Assembly: GCF_947498345.1 (NCBI RefSeq)
Contig: NZ_CANMJY010000001.1
Coordinates: forward strand, 558,001-622,000
DNA length: 64,000 nt
Reading direction: 5' to 3'
DNA from: an uncultured Winogradskyella sp.
GTDB lineage: Bacteria > Bacteroidota > Bacteroidia > Flavobacteriales > Flavobacteriaceae
The notes below the pieces were generated by a model, which saw only the letters and a program-made list of their open reading frames with translations, was not told the origin of the DNA and did not search any database. The position numbers and the translations under genes are program-made. Positions 50,292-60,363 of the stretch are shown piece by piece. Within the stretch, counting starts at the first letter, position 1. The number at the start of each line of letters is the position of its first letter.

Positions 50292-51443
50292 CTATTTTTT
50301 CAACCCTAAAACACTAAAAAACAGGCTAAATAATATGGTTTGAATACCTAATTGTGATAAAGTAATGGCAGGTATAACCAGACGCAATGTTGTGCCTGTA
50401 TCTAATGTTCCAAAGTTAGTGTCGCTCCAAACCGATAAACCTTTGAAGCTTAAAAATAATCCAATACACAAGGCCATAAAACCAATAACTAGCCCTCTTT
50501 CGAGATTAATAATTTTGAAAAGCTTATTGTAACGGTTAGACTTTGGAAGTAATTCATTCTCAACAGCAAAAATCTTTGTAAGCCCATAAAAAATAATAAA
50601 CTGAAAACCGACCAATAAAAAAGACGAAGCATAGAGTAGTGTATGAACATCTAGAGTTAAACCATTAATTTTTAATGGTTTAATAACCAATAAGGTTGAT
50701 AATAAAAATCCAATTAAAGCTAATAAAATACCAGGATACAGAAATAACCAATTAGGTGCATAAAGCATTAGAAACCTTAAATGCCTCCAACCATCACTCC
50801 AGGTATTAAGGTGTGGTGGTCTTGTTCTTCCATCTTTTTTTAAAGTTGTTGGGACTTCTGTAATAGAAAGATTGTTCAACTTAGATTTCACAACCATTTC
50901 GGAAGCAAATTCCATACCCGAAGTTTTTAGGTTCATTTTATTATAAGCTGCTTTAGAGAACCCTCTTAGGCCACAATGAAAATCACCTATTTTAATCTTA
51001 AAAAATAAGCGACCAATAAAGGATAATACAGGATTCCCCAGGTATTTGTGTAAAAAAGGCATAGCACTTTTTTCTATTCCTCCTTTAAATCGATTTCCCA
51101 TAACTAAATCGAAACCATCACGTAATTTATTGAGATAAGGCATAAGGTCGCTAAAGTCGTAACTATCATCTGCATCTCCCATAATAATATAAGTGCCACT
51201 AGCAGCTGCAATACCAGCTTTTAGTGCACTGCCATATCCTTTTTTATCAGCATGGACAATACTAGCGTTTAGTGATTTTGCGATCTCAATAGAACCATCT
51301 GTACTACCATTATCAGCAATAACTATTTCGCCATTAACTTTGTGTTTAATATAAAAGGATTGCGCTTTTTTAATACAAATAGCCAAAGTTTCTGCCTCAT
51401 TGAGGCATGGCATTACAATGGAAAGTTCAAGATTTTTGTCCAC
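50292..51443 (-). CDS. GT2 glycosyltransferase with C-terminal membrane segments
   Basis: 383 residues. The GT2 core has LSIVMPCLNEAETLA, IVIADNGSTDGS, and the donor-site IIMGDADDSYDFSDL (DXD), then VMGNRFKGG and FHCGLRGFSKAAY. Four hydrophobic segments follow (about 230-380). It is of the dolichyl/polyprenyl-phosphate glycosyltransferase type, making a lipid-phosphate sugar donor for extracytoplasmic use. It overlaps the upstream membrane gene by 17 bases. Confidence 0.92.
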   Translation of the reverse strand: MDKNLELSIVMPCLNEAETLAICIKKAQSFYIKHKVNGEIVIADNGSTDGSIEIAKSLNASIVHADKKGYGSALKAGIAAASGTYIIMGDADDSYDFSDLMPYLNKLRDGFDLVMGNRFKGGIEKSAMPFLHKYLGNPVLSFIGRLFFKIKIGDFHCGLRGFSKAAYNKMNLKTSGMEFASEMVVKSKLNNLSITEVPTTLKKDGRTRPPHLNTWSDGWRHLRFLMLYAPNWLFLYPGILLALIGFLLSTLLVIKPLKINGLTLDVHTLLYASSFLLVGFQFIIFYGLTKIFAVENELLPKSNRYNKLFKIINLERGLVIGFMALCIGLFLSFKGLSVWSDTNFGTLDTGTTLRLVIPAITLSQLGIQTILFSLFFSVLGLKK

Positions 51444-52737
51444 GTCGTAAAATGTTGTAGGTGCTAAGAAACAATAAAAATATTAAAGCATAATTATAGA
51501 ATAAATAACGTTGTATAGAGTGTACTGCAAATGCTATAAACATAGCATTAGATAATATAAGCGATGATAAAAGAAATATGATGGCATATTCTTTTTTAGA
51601 GTTTAGAAAAGTTTTAATCAAACTATAGAAAAATATTAGAGCTACAAACCATAGTAGAAGTTGAGATTTAAATCCATAAGTAATGTTAGCATAATAGAGT
51701 TTTAGCCATTCATTTAAGTTATTTAATATTAGGACTTTAGTATACTCCTTACATGCTGCTTCCGTTTCAAAAAATATATAAGAGTTAGCTTGGTTTTCGC
51801 TCCAATCTTTAGGTGTAGGTTTGTTAGAATAATACGCTTTGCCAACTTCTCTAACAGTCTGATTGCAAATTTTTGGTAAGTTGTCATGAAAAAATTTATA
51901 GGTCTCTTTTGTGGTGTATTCAGGTTTTGTCAATAAATCTTTTTTGATAAGACTATCGTAACTTATTTTAAAAACTTTTCTATAATCTTCATTTTTTATG
52001 AGCTTATAGTCAGATTTGTTAGAAAGATAAATTGGTGCTGTTGCGGCACTAGTATAGCCTAAAGGTGTAGGTTTAAAGAAACCATCTTTGACTTTGTGGT
52101 AAGTGCGTTCGGTAATACTAGCGACAAACATTATGCTGACAAAAGCTAAAATATTTAGACTATGCTTTTTTTGGAGCAGCTCTTTTCGATACATCATAAA
52201 ATAAGTGCCAGCAAATATTAAGGTTGAAAAAATAAATTGGCTTCTCACAGAAACCAAAGCCAAGTAAACAACGAGGTAATATTTAAAGTTCTGATGTTTA
52301 TTATTAAATAATATATCCATACCAATGGCAATGAACATAAGATATAAACCAAACCCTAAACCTTCTGAGCAAAGGTTGTTGGCAATGCTCAATGGTGGAA
52401 AAAATGGAAATAATAAAATAACAAGTAAAGGTAATTGCAGTAATCTGTTTAGTTGAAATACCCTTGAAACCTTAGTAAAAAAATAATGTACACCAAACAA
52501 ACTAAAAGCGGTATGAAAACCAACAACAGCAACATCGTAAAAAGACCCAAACATTATGGTAAAGACTTTAAGAAAAAACACATAGCCCATTTGTCTGTAT
52601 GGCATTGCTCTTAAGTAACTGTAAGTGTCAGGTGAATAAATAGGTTCAGTGAGTATGCAAAAAATGAATACACTTATGTACGTTAAAAACAAAATATATG
52701 CTGAAGTACTTAAATTTTTAAAGTCAATTTTAAACAT
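51427..52737 (-). CDS. multi-pass membrane protein, possible GT-C glycosyltransferase (436 aa)
   Basis: About ten hydrophobic segments and a large periplasmic loop (about 230-330). The early EPIYSPDTYSYLRAMPYRQMG segment with Asp in the first loop resembles the acceptor/donor loop of GT-C enzymes. Overlaps the polyprenyl-phosphate glycosyltransferase by 17 bases, so it likely uses its product. Family not firmly recognised. Confidence 0.68.
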   Translation of the reverse strand: MFKIDFKNLSTSAYILFLTYISVFIFCILTEPIYSPDTYSYLRAMPYRQMGYVFFLKVFTIMFGSFYDVAVVGFHTAFSLFGVHYFFTKVSRVFQLNRLLQLPLLVILLFPFFPPLSIANNLCSEGLGFGLYLMFIAIGMDILFNNKHQNFKYYLVVYLALVSVRSQFIFSTLIFAGTYFMMYRKELLQKKHSLNILAFVSIMFVASITERTYHKVKDGFFKPTPLGYTSAATAPIYLSNKSDYKLIKNEDYRKVFKISYDSLIKKDLLTKPEYTTKETYKFFHDNLPKICNQTVREVGKAYYSNKPTPKDWSENQANSYIFFETEAACKEYTKVLILNNLNEWLKLYYANITYGFKSQLLLWFVALIFFYSLIKTFLNSKKEYAIIFLLSSLILSNAMFIAFAVHSIQRYLFYNYALIFLLFLSTYNILRRGQKS

Positions 52738-52902
52738 TGAGATGCCTTCATGTGGTTGATGTAAAAATAGGAAAACTATTTAGTAACATGTCAGTGTTGT
52801 TATTAAAACTACCGATTTAATTTTTTACTAATTTTCTTTTAATTCAATGGACTTCATACAAAGCATTTATTTATCTTCATACGCTATAAAAACAATAGAA
52901 TT

Positions 52903-54606
52903 TTGAAATTATCAAGACTTAATATTACTATAATAATTGTAATACTTATGCAATTATTAATGGCGTTTCAAGGTTTTGATGTTTGTGATGATGGTTTTGT
53001 TTTAACTTTCTATCAACAGATATTTTCTAATCCAGAAAGTGTTGAATATAATTTTTTGTATTGGTTCTCTGGCTTTGTTGGTGGTGTATGGTACAAGTTA
53101 TTCGAAGATGGCGGAATTTTATGGTTTAGATTTTTAGCAATTATTGTTAATACATTAGCCTTCTATTTAACATACAGGCTATTAGAGAAGTATATTTCTC
53201 AATACTTTTTGCTCCTTTCACTTGTTATGGTTTTGTTTGTTAACGATTATGGATTTTTAACGTTTTATCACAATCAACTTACGGCTTTATTAGCTGTTGT
53301 AATTATTTATATTCTTAATAAAGCTATATTAAATCACAGTAAGCTACAGTATATCTTGGCAGGTTTTATTTTAAGTTTTACGGTGTTTACCAGAGTGCCA
53401 AATGCTGTTTTATATATCCTTATTTTAGCTATACCTTATTCTTATTATGTTAAAAATAAGACGATTACAAAGTCAATAAGACCTGTAAGTGTTTTTGTAT
53501 TTGGTTCTGTATTAGGATATCTATTTATCTATATGATTTTGCTAGCTTTTGGTCAAGCTGAGGTGATGAAAAATGCACTCTTAACCATAGTTGATTTAGG
53601 AAATACTGAAGACAGTTCCCATAATTTTGCAGATATATTTAGGGCACCAATTTATAATTACATCTCAATTGTTATTGCCTTTACAAAATGGTTGTTTATT
53701 TCTTTGGGTCTAATTGTATTGCAATACCTTCCTATTGAAAAAAAAATATTATCAATTATAACTGTTGTTATTGCAACTGTTTTATTCTTTATTTGGTTTA
53801 ATACAGGTAATATCTACCCAATATATAGTTTATGCTTGTTTGCAAGCATTGTGCTTATGTTTTTTAAGCAAGTACCTTATCAAGTAAAGCTTATCAGTTG
53901 TATGTCTTTCTTGGTTTTAATTACATTATCACTTGGTTCTGCTGGCGGTATAAAAAACAGTGGTTTTATGGCTATTTGGATTGGTTTACCGCTATTCTTC
54001 TATTTAATCAATCAAAAGCTAATTTTACATAGAAGCTTCAAGGATTTTAACTACAAAACTTACTTATGGTCTGTAATTATAGCTTTTTTAGTTTTAAAGG
54101 CATACAAAATTCCACAGCAAACGTATTTTGATCCAGGTAGTAGATTTGATAAAAGGTTTGTTATAAAAAGTAACAAAGCCAGAGGTATATATACCTCAGA
54201 AAGACGGGCAAAAATCATTAATGACCTATTATTTAACTTACAAAAATTTGTAAAGCCTAATGACTATTTAATGGTCTACGATAGAATACCAATGGTACAT
54301 TTTTTAACAGAAACCAAGCCTTACATGTATAATCCTTGGGTTTGGATATATGATTATAATTCTTTTGAAAAAAAGCTAACCAAGGCAGAACAGGAAATAG
54401 AAGAATTACCGATTGTGTTACAACAAAAATTCGAAACAATCTATAAATTCTCTGAACCTATTAACGATTATATGTCAACTAATAAGGAGAATACTAATTT
54501 TCATAGCAATGAACGCAATACAGTTATTAACTCTTTTTTAAATAGAAATAATTATAAAATTGTGTGGAGTAACGCTTACTTTAATATTTATGCATCAAAG
54601 AATTAA
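52903..54606 (+). CDS. multi-pass membrane protein, possible GT-C glycosyltransferase (567 aa)
   Basis: Starts at a TTG (MKLSRLNIT). About 11 hydrophobic segments. The first extracytoplasmic loop has FDVCDDGFVLTFYQQ with acidic residues, the GT-C pattern, and the C-terminal 130 residues form a soluble domain. The next gene is a polyprenyl-phosphate GT2 enzyme, so this may be a lipid-linked-sugar-dependent transferase that decorates a glycan outside the membrane. Divergent from the 51427-52737 gene. Confidence 0.7.
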   Translation: MKLSRLNITIIIVILMQLLMAFQGFDVCDDGFVLTFYQQIFSNPESVEYNFLYWFSGFVGGVWYKLFEDGGILWFRFLAIIVNTLAFYLTYRLLEKYISQYFLLLSLVMVLFVNDYGFLTFYHNQLTALLAVVIIYILNKAILNHSKLQYILAGFILSFTVFTRVPNAVLYILILAIPYSYYVKNKTITKSIRPVSVFVFGSVLGYLFIYMILLAFGQAEVMKNALLTIVDLGNTEDSSHNFADIFRAPIYNYISIVIAFTKWLFISLGLIVLQYLPIEKKILSIITVVIATVLFFIWFNTGNIYPIYSLCLFASIVLMFFKQVPYQVKLISCMSFLVLITLSLGSAGGIKNSGFMAIWIGLPLFFYLINQKLILHRSFKDFNYKTYLWSVIIAFLVLKAYKIPQQTYFDPGSRFDKRFVIKSNKARGIYTSERRAKIINDLLFNLQKFVKPNDYLMVYDRIPMVHFLTETKPYMYNPWVWIYDYNSFEKKLTKAEQEIEELPIVLQQKFETIYKFSEPINDYMSTNKENTNFHSNERNTVINSFLNRNNYKIVWSNAYFNIYASKN

Positions 54607-54657
54607 AATACGGTCAAATCATTTCGCTTATATTAGTAGTAATCTTAATTAAAGTCT

Positions 54658-55611
54658 ATGTTAGAAAATGATATATCAATAATAGTCCCCGTCTATAATG
54701 AGGAAGGAAACCTTTCAGAACTATACAATAGACTAACAAAAACTTTGGAGTCTATTTCAAATAAGTATCAAATTATTTTTGTAAATGATGGTAGTAATGA
54801 TGATTCTTTTGTCAAAATATTAGCTTTTGCTGAGAATAATCCTAAAGTATTTTACCTCAATCTGAGTAGAAATTTTGGACATCAAATTGCAGTTTCTGCT
54901 GGTTTAGAGTATTGTAATGCAAAATGTACAGTTATTATAGATTCTGATTTACAAGACCCACCAGAATTAATTTCAGAATTATATGCTAAGTATAGAGAAG
55001 GTTTTGATGTTGTTTACGCAAAGCGAAAAAAACGAAAGGGCGAATCTTTTCTTAAAAAATTAACGGCAAAACTTTATTACAGGTTATTAAAGCGATGGGT
55101 GTCCTTCGAAATTCCTCTAGACGCTGGGGATTTTAGGCTAATATCAAAAAAAGTGGTGAATGCCATTAACAACATGCCAGAGCAAAACAAATTCTTAAGA
55201 GCACAAATTGCATGGCTAGGCTTTAAACAAACCAATGTTTTGTTTAACAGAGAAACCAGAAAGCATGGAGAGAGCGGTTATTCGTATAGTAAGATGTTTC
55301 GCTTAGCATTTGATGGTATTACTGGTTTTTCTGATAAGCCGTTGTTATATGTTAGCCGCTTAGGTTTTGTGATATCTATCTTTTCGTTCTTAGTAATTAT
55401 TTATGCTATATTTTCTCATTATGTACTTAAAGAAACTATTACAGGTTGGACATCTTTAATAATCAGTGCCGCATTTATTGGTGGGATTCAATTATTATCT
55501 ATTGGTGTAATAGGTGAGTATATAAGTAGAATAAACACTAATGTAAAAGGACGACCACTTTATATCATAGACGCTACTAATATTGACTGTGATATAGATA
55601 ATAAATCCTAA
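54658..55611 (+). CDS. polyprenyl-phosphate glycosyltransferase (GtrB/ArnC-like)
   Basis: 317 residues. GT2 core with ISIIVPVYNEEGNL, IIFVNDGSNDDSF, FGHQIAVSAGLEY and DSDLQDPPELI (DxD-type), then DAGDFRLIS. The C-terminal 90 residues carry two membrane segments and end with IGVIGEYISRINTNVKGRP, the GtrB/ArnC/DPM1-like end. Makes a lipid-phosphate sugar donor; sugar unknown. It follows the possible GT-C gene by 51 bases. Confidence 0.93.
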   Translation: MLENDISIIVPVYNEEGNLSELYNRLTKTLESISNKYQIIFVNDGSNDDSFVKILAFAENNPKVFYLNLSRNFGHQIAVSAGLEYCNAKCTVIIDSDLQDPPELISELYAKYREGFDVVYAKRKKRKGESFLKKLTAKLYYRLLKRWVSFEIPLDAGDFRLISKKVVNAINNMPEQNKFLRAQIAWLGFKQTNVLFNRETRKHGESGYSYSKMFRLAFDGITGFSDKPLLYVSRLGFVISIFSFLVIIYAIFSHYVLKETITGWTSLIISAAFIGGIQLLSIGVIGEYISRINTNVKGRPLYIIDATNIDCDIDNKS

Positions 55612-55682
55612 ACCAATCTCGTTTAATGAAGTGTTTTAAAATTTGTACTTTCACACCAATTGAATTCTAAAATTTCCACCCT

Positions 55683-56654
55683 ATTTACGTAGCTAAAACA
55701 TATCAGTCTTCAGACAAAGTTTCTTGGGATAATTTTGTTTTAAAAAGCAATCAGGACACTTTTTTGTTCTTGCGTGATTTTATGGATTATCATAACGATA
55801 GATTTCAGGATCATTCTTTAATGATTTATAAAAATGATAAGTTAATAGCTCTGTTACCAGCGAATAAAGTTAATGGTGAAGTATTTTCGCATCAAGGCTT
55901 AAGTTATGGTGGGTTTATAAATAACAAGAATTTAAAATCTGAGGACGGTATTCAAATTTTTAAGACTGTTTTAAAGTTTCTTAGTGAAAAGAAAATAGAT
56001 AGTTTAATTATAAAAGAGTTGCCAGGGATTTATCTTCATAACGTCACAAATAATGCAATGTCCTATTTGTATTTTAAGGTCAACGCTGAGTTATTGAGAA
56101 CAGATATGCATTCTGTTGTAGACCTAAATTTTAAATCCTACTCTAGTAGTAGAAAAGAAGGTCTTAAAAGAGGCCATAAGCATGGTTTAATTGTTAAGGA
56201 ATCTAATAGCTTTGATTTATTTTGGAAAGAGCTATTAATCCCTAACCTAAAGTCTAAACATGGAGTACAACCCGTACATAGCTTAAAAGAAATTAACCTT
56301 TTGAAATCGAGATTTCCAGAAAATGTAAGACAATTCAATGTGTTTTACAATGATAAAATTGTAGGTGGGACTACAATTTTTGAAACCAGTAATGTAGCAC
56401 ATTGTCAGTATATATCGGGAAATACGAATAAAAACGAATTAGGAAGTTTAGATTTTCTTCATGCACATTTGTTAGATGTTACTTTTAAGGATAAGACTTA
56501 TTGTAGTTTTGGAACCTCAAATATTGAAGCTGGTCAAAAAGTAAACAAAGGACTTCAATTTTGGAAAGAAGGTTTTGGGGCACGATCAATCACTCAGGGA
56601 TTTTATAAGATTAAGACTGATAACTATAAACTATTAGATGGCATATTTGTATGA
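55683..56654 (+). CDS. FemAB/GNAT-like acyltransferase, probable ATT start
   Basis: 323 residues if translation begins at ATT 55683 (MYVAKTYQSSDKVSWDNF...). The first standard start in frame is a TTG at 55764, but the 27 codons before it are in frame and look homologous, continuing straight into FLFLRDFMDYHNDRFQDHSL. The core is a GNAT/FemAB-type fold (LIALLPANKVNGEVFSHQGL, NVFYNDKIVGGTTIFE, GSLDFLHAHLLDVTF). In this locus it may acylate the amino sugar made with FdtA/FdtB. It overlaps the aminotransferase gene by 4 bases. Confidence 0.72.
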   Translation: MYVAKTYQSSDKVSWDNFVLKSNQDTFLFLRDFMDYHNDRFQDHSLMIYKNDKLIALLPANKVNGEVFSHQGLSYGGFINNKNLKSEDGIQIFKTVLKFLSEKKIDSLIIKELPGIYLHNVTNNAMSYLYFKVNAELLRTDMHSVVDLNFKSYSSSRKEGLKRGHKHGLIVKESNSFDLFWKELLIPNLKSKHGVQPVHSLKEINLLKSRFPENVRQFNVFYNDKIVGGTTIFETSNVAHCQYISGNTNKNELGSLDFLHAHLLDVTFKDKTYCSFGTSNIEAGQKVNKGLQFWKEGFGARSITQGFYKIKTDNYKLLDGIFV

Positions 56655-57754
56655 TTAAGTTTTTAGACTTATATAAAATTAATAACCGATTTCGAAAGAA
56701 GTTAGAAACCGCTTTTTCTAAATCTTTAGATATTTCAAATTATATTTTAGGTTCAAATGTTTTAAAATTTGAAAATGAATTTGCCCAGTACTGTGGCACA
56801 TCATATTGTTTAGGTACTGCCAATGGATTAGATGCGCTTACGTTAATTTTAAAGGGCTATGTTCAAACAGGAAAACTTAAAAAGGGAGACAAGGTTATTG
56901 TCCCAGCCAATACATTTATCGCAACGATTTTATCCGTATTACATGCGGAGCTTGAGCCTGTTTTAGTAGAACCTAATCCAGACACTTATAATCTTTCATT
57001 AAAGCATGTTAAGAAAGCACTAACTGTAAATGTGAAAGCGATAATTATGGTACATCTTTATGGGCAATTGGCTGATGTAGAACAACTAATACAATTGTCT
57101 AAAGACAATAATTTATTATTGATTGAGGATGCTGCTCAAGCTCATGGGGCTAAAGTAAAATACCAAAATTTAAGAGCTGGTAATATGGGTGATGCGGCAG
57201 CATTTAGTTTTTATCCGAGTAAAAATTTGGGGGCTCTTGGTGATGGTGGCGCAGTAACAACTAATGATTCAGAATTATTTGAAGCTATTTCTCTATTAAG
57301 AAATTATGGAAGTACAGAAAAGTACAAAAATGAGATTATTGGCTATAACAGTAGATTAGACGACCTACAAGCAGCTTTTTTAAGCATTAAGCTAAAGTAT
57401 TTAGATACTGATAACGAAAAAAGAAGAGCTGTTGCTAAACAGTATTTAGAAGATATTTGCAACCCAAAACTAAAATTACCATTTTATGATGGCTTGCATA
57501 ACCATGTGTTTTATGCTTTTGTTATAGAAGTAGAAGATAGATTAGACTTTATAAAATTTTTAGATAAGCATAATATAGAATGGTTAATTCATTATCCGAT
57601 TGCTCCACACAAACAAAATGCTCTTCATCGTTTTTCTCACTTAAAATTGCCTATAACAGAACAAATTCAAGAAAGAATCATAAGTTTGCCTATCAGTCCA
57701 GTAATGACTGATCAACAAATAAAAACAGTTATTGAAGTTATAAATTCCTATTAA
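56651..57754 (+). CDS. DegT/DnrJ-family sugar aminotransferase (FdtB-like)
   Basis: 367 residues, PLP-dependent. Family marks: LGTANGLDALTLIL, VPANTFIATILSVLHAE, LIEDAAQAHGA and the PLP Lys in AFSFYPSKNLGALGDGGAV, then NSRLDDLQAAFL. It aminates a 3-keto-6-deoxy sugar nucleotide in pathways to Fuc3N or Qui3N. The matching 3,4-ketoisomerase (FdtA-like) is at 62798-63208. Start overlaps the acyltransferase gene by 4 bases (ATGA). Confidence 0.93.
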   Translation: MIKFLDLYKINNRFRKKLETAFSKSLDISNYILGSNVLKFENEFAQYCGTSYCLGTANGLDALTLILKGYVQTGKLKKGDKVIVPANTFIATILSVLHAELEPVLVEPNPDTYNLSLKHVKKALTVNVKAIIMVHLYGQLADVEQLIQLSKDNNLLLIEDAAQAHGAKVKYQNLRAGNMGDAAAFSFYPSKNLGALGDGGAVTTNDSELFEAISLLRNYGSTEKYKNEIIGYNSRLDDLQAAFLSIKLKYLDTDNEKRRAVAKQYLEDICNPKLKLPFYDGLHNHVFYAFVIEVEDRLDFIKFLDKHNIEWLIHYPIAPHKQNALHRFSHLKLPITEQIQERIISLPISPVMTDQQIKTVIEVINSY

Positions 57755-59062
57755 TTGAGAAAATTTTTTCATTATATAAATAATGAGGTTTTAGTAAAAG
57801 CCGCTAATTTAAATACTGCTAATATTAGTATTAAGATTATTGCAGGTGTAATTATTTCAAAGTTTATTGCCATTTTTGTTGGGCCAGAAGGTATGGCCTT
57901 GATAGGTAATGTTAGAAATTTTTTGAGCACTATACAATCTATAGCTATTGCTGGTCTATATAATGGTGTTGTAAAGCTCATAGGAAGGTGTAAGAATAAT
58001 ATAGCTGAGCTGACTAGTACATTATCAACGGTATTTTATTTTGGGTTTTTCTCATCAATTCTGCTGGCATTTATATGTTATTATAATGCTGAATACATCA
58101 ATAGTTTAATATTTCTAAACAATAACTATACTTATATTATAGAAACATTGGCCATAGTTTTGCCTTTCTATGCCTTAAACATGTTTGTGTTTTCGATAAT
58201 GAATGGTTTTTCTAAGTTCAAAATTCTATTAATTATAAATATAATTAGCCAGATTTTAGGGCTTTTAGTTACCATAATTTTAATATGGCAAGAAAAAATA
58301 GATGGAGCCTTAATTGCTGTAGTAATAACACCAGCTTTAAATCTTTTAATTACTATAGTTGGTATTGCGTTTAGAAAAAATTTGATGTCGTATATAAAAA
58401 TTACCAATATCAAATTTTCTGTACTCAGAAACCTTAGTCCTTTTATGATTATGGCTTTGGTATCATCAATCGCTTTACCGATCGTTTATATAATTATAAG
58501 AAACTATCTCATCTCTGAAATAGGAATAAAAGAAGCAGGTTACTGGACGGCTGTTACTCGTGTTTCGGATTATTATTTAATGTTTATTAATTCATTAATG
58601 GCATTGTATATTTTGCCGCGTTTTGCCGAAATAGATTCGCACAAGGAATTTAGAAAAGAAGTCTTTAGTTTCTATAAAACAGTATTACCAATATTTGCTG
58701 TTATTTTGGGTGTTATTTATTTAAGTAGGGGATTATTAGTAAACCTTTTATTTACAGAAGAGTTTAGACCAATTGAAAATTTATTTGGTTACCAAATTCT
58801 TGGTGATTTTATGCGTGTAATGTCCATGGTTATTGCATATAAGTTTTTAGCAAAGAAAATGTTTGCTCATTTTATAATTATTGAGATCTTTTTGTTTGTT
58901 ATTATGTATATGTCTAGTATCTATTTAATAGATATCTTTGGGTTAAAAGGTGCTGTTATGGGGCACTGTTTAAGCTATTTTATGCACTTCTGCATAATAT
59001 TACTAATCTTTGGAAGTTCTTTGTTTGGAGTGTTGAATGAAGAAGGAGTAGATGATTATTAA
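57755..59062 (+). CDS. O-antigen/polysaccharide flippase (Wzx/WzxE-like), copy 1
   Basis: 435 residues with about 12 hydrophobic segments, from a TTG start directly after the aminotransferase stop. The N-terminal block ANLNTANISIKIIAGVIISK and the conserved EAGYWTAVTRVSDYYLMF region match the next gene, so the two are paralogues. It should move lipid-linked glycan repeats across the membrane. Confidence 0.88.
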   Translation: MRKFFHYINNEVLVKAANLNTANISIKIIAGVIISKFIAIFVGPEGMALIGNVRNFLSTIQSIAIAGLYNGVVKLIGRCKNNIAELTSTLSTVFYFGFFSSILLAFICYYNAEYINSLIFLNNNYTYIIETLAIVLPFYALNMFVFSIMNGFSKFKILLIINIISQILGLLVTIILIWQEKIDGALIAVVITPALNLLITIVGIAFRKNLMSYIKITNIKFSVLRNLSPFMIMALVSSIALPIVYIIIRNYLISEIGIKEAGYWTAVTRVSDYYLMFINSLMALYILPRFAEIDSHKEFRKEVFSFYKTVLPIFAVILGVIYLSRGLLVNLLFTEEFRPIENLFGYQILGDFMRVMSMVIAYKFLAKKMFAHFIIIEIFLFVIMYMSSIYLIDIFGLKGAVMGHCLSYFMHFCIILLIFGSSLFGVLNEEGVDDY

Positions 59063-59073
59063 ATAACTAAAAA

Positions 59074-60363
59074 GTGAAGCTGCCAAAATTTCTTAGTGGT
59101 AATACCGTCCTTAAAATCACATCTCTTAATGCTGTAGTTATTACCATTAGACTTATAGTATCTGTTTTTATACAACGTCTTTTGGCAATTACAGTTGGTG
59201 AAGCTGGTATTGCTAGTATTGGGCAAATTCGTAATGCAATGGTAATGCTCACCAGTACATCAACTTTGGGAATCTTTAGTGGTGTTGTAAAATATGTTGC
59301 AGAATACAAAGAAGACAAACCCGAATTAGCTAAACTTTTCTCTACAGCAGCGGTTTTTTTTATTCTTGGCTCTTTAATTTCTGCATTAGTTTTATTTTTT
59401 GGTTCTAGCTATTTCTCTAATTACCTTTTTAAATCAGACGATTTTGTTTATGCATTTAAGTTACTGGCAGTTATAGTGCCTTTTATTGCTTTAAATAGAG
59501 TAATTAATGGTGTGGTAAGTGGACTTTCGGACTATAAAAAATATGCTAAGATAGAATTGATAAGTTACCTCTTAGCTACAGTAGCGATTCTAGTAGGATT
59601 ATACACATCAAACCTTGAAGGTGTTATTGTTGCTATTGCTGTTGCTCCGATTATACAGTTAGTTGTTCTATGGTTTGTGTTTGGGAAAACACTAAAAGCA
59701 TATATAAATTTTAAAAATTTAAAACTAAACCTTAATTATAAGAATAAGCTTTTGGCTTTTACATTGATGTCCTTTGCATCTGCGTTTTTATTGAATTATA
59801 TAGAAATTAATATTAGAACAACAGTGACCAATCAAATTAATGTTAATGAAGCTGGTTACTGGACAGCTATAACATTTATCTCTAAGAATTATATGGTATT
59901 TGCAACGGGATTATTTACATTATATGTCATCCCAAAATTTGCCAATATTCATGATAAGCACGAATTTAAAAATGAAGTTTTAAGTATCTACAAAACGATC
60001 TTACCAATTTTTGGATTAGGAATGCTCTTGGTATACTTACTTAGAAACCTGATTATTGATATTATTTACCCAAATTTTGTTGGAATGGAGCCATTGTTTA
60101 AGTGGCAATTATTAGGAGATTTTATACGACTTTGTGCTCTGGTGCTAGCACATCAGTTTTTAGCCAAACGGTTAGTGAAAAGCTTTGTAATTACTGAAGT
60201 CATTTCATTGGTGTTGTTCTTCGTTTTAACTAAAATATTTATACAGTATTATGGGACAGAAGGAGTTGTTATAGCACATCTGGTACGTTATATAATTTAC
60301 TTCATTATTGTAGTTTTTGTTGTTAGAGCGTATTACAGTAATAAACCATCAAAAACTGTTTAA
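59074..60363 (+). CDS. O-antigen/polysaccharide flippase (Wzx/WzxE-like), copy 2
   Basis: 429 residues from a GTG start, 11 bases after copy 1. N-terminal ITSLNAVVITIRLIVSVFIQ and EAGYWTAITFISKNYMVF align with the first copy. Two flippases in tandem suggest either two substrates or an obligate pair. The 3' end overlaps the convergent glycosyltransferase by 4 bases. Confidence 0.88.
   Translation: MKLPKFLSGNTVLKITSLNAVVITIRLIVSVFIQRLLAITVGEAGIASIGQIRNAMVMLTSTSTLGIFSGVVKYVAEYKEDKPELAKLFSTAAVFFILGSLISALVLFFGSSYFSNYLFKSDDFVYAFKLLAVIVPFIALNRVINGVVSGLSDYKKYAKIELISYLLATVAILVGLYTSNLEGVIVAIAVAPIIQLVVLWFVFGKTLKAYINFKNLKLNLNYKNKLLAFTLMSFASAFLLNYIEINIRTTVTNQINVNEAGYWTAITFISKNYMVFATGLFTLYVIPKFANIHDKHEFKNEVLSIYKTILPIFGLGMLLVYLLRNLIIDIIYPNFVGMEPLFKWQLLGDFIRLCALVLAHQFLAKRLVKSFVITEVISLVLFFVLTKIFIQYYGTEGVVIAHLVRYIIYFIIVVFVVRAYYSNKPSKTV

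Noticed and set aside
57772-58413. Minus-strand ORFs across the first flippase
   Set aside because: Shadows of a membrane gene; hydrophobic codons give Ile-rich antisense frames.
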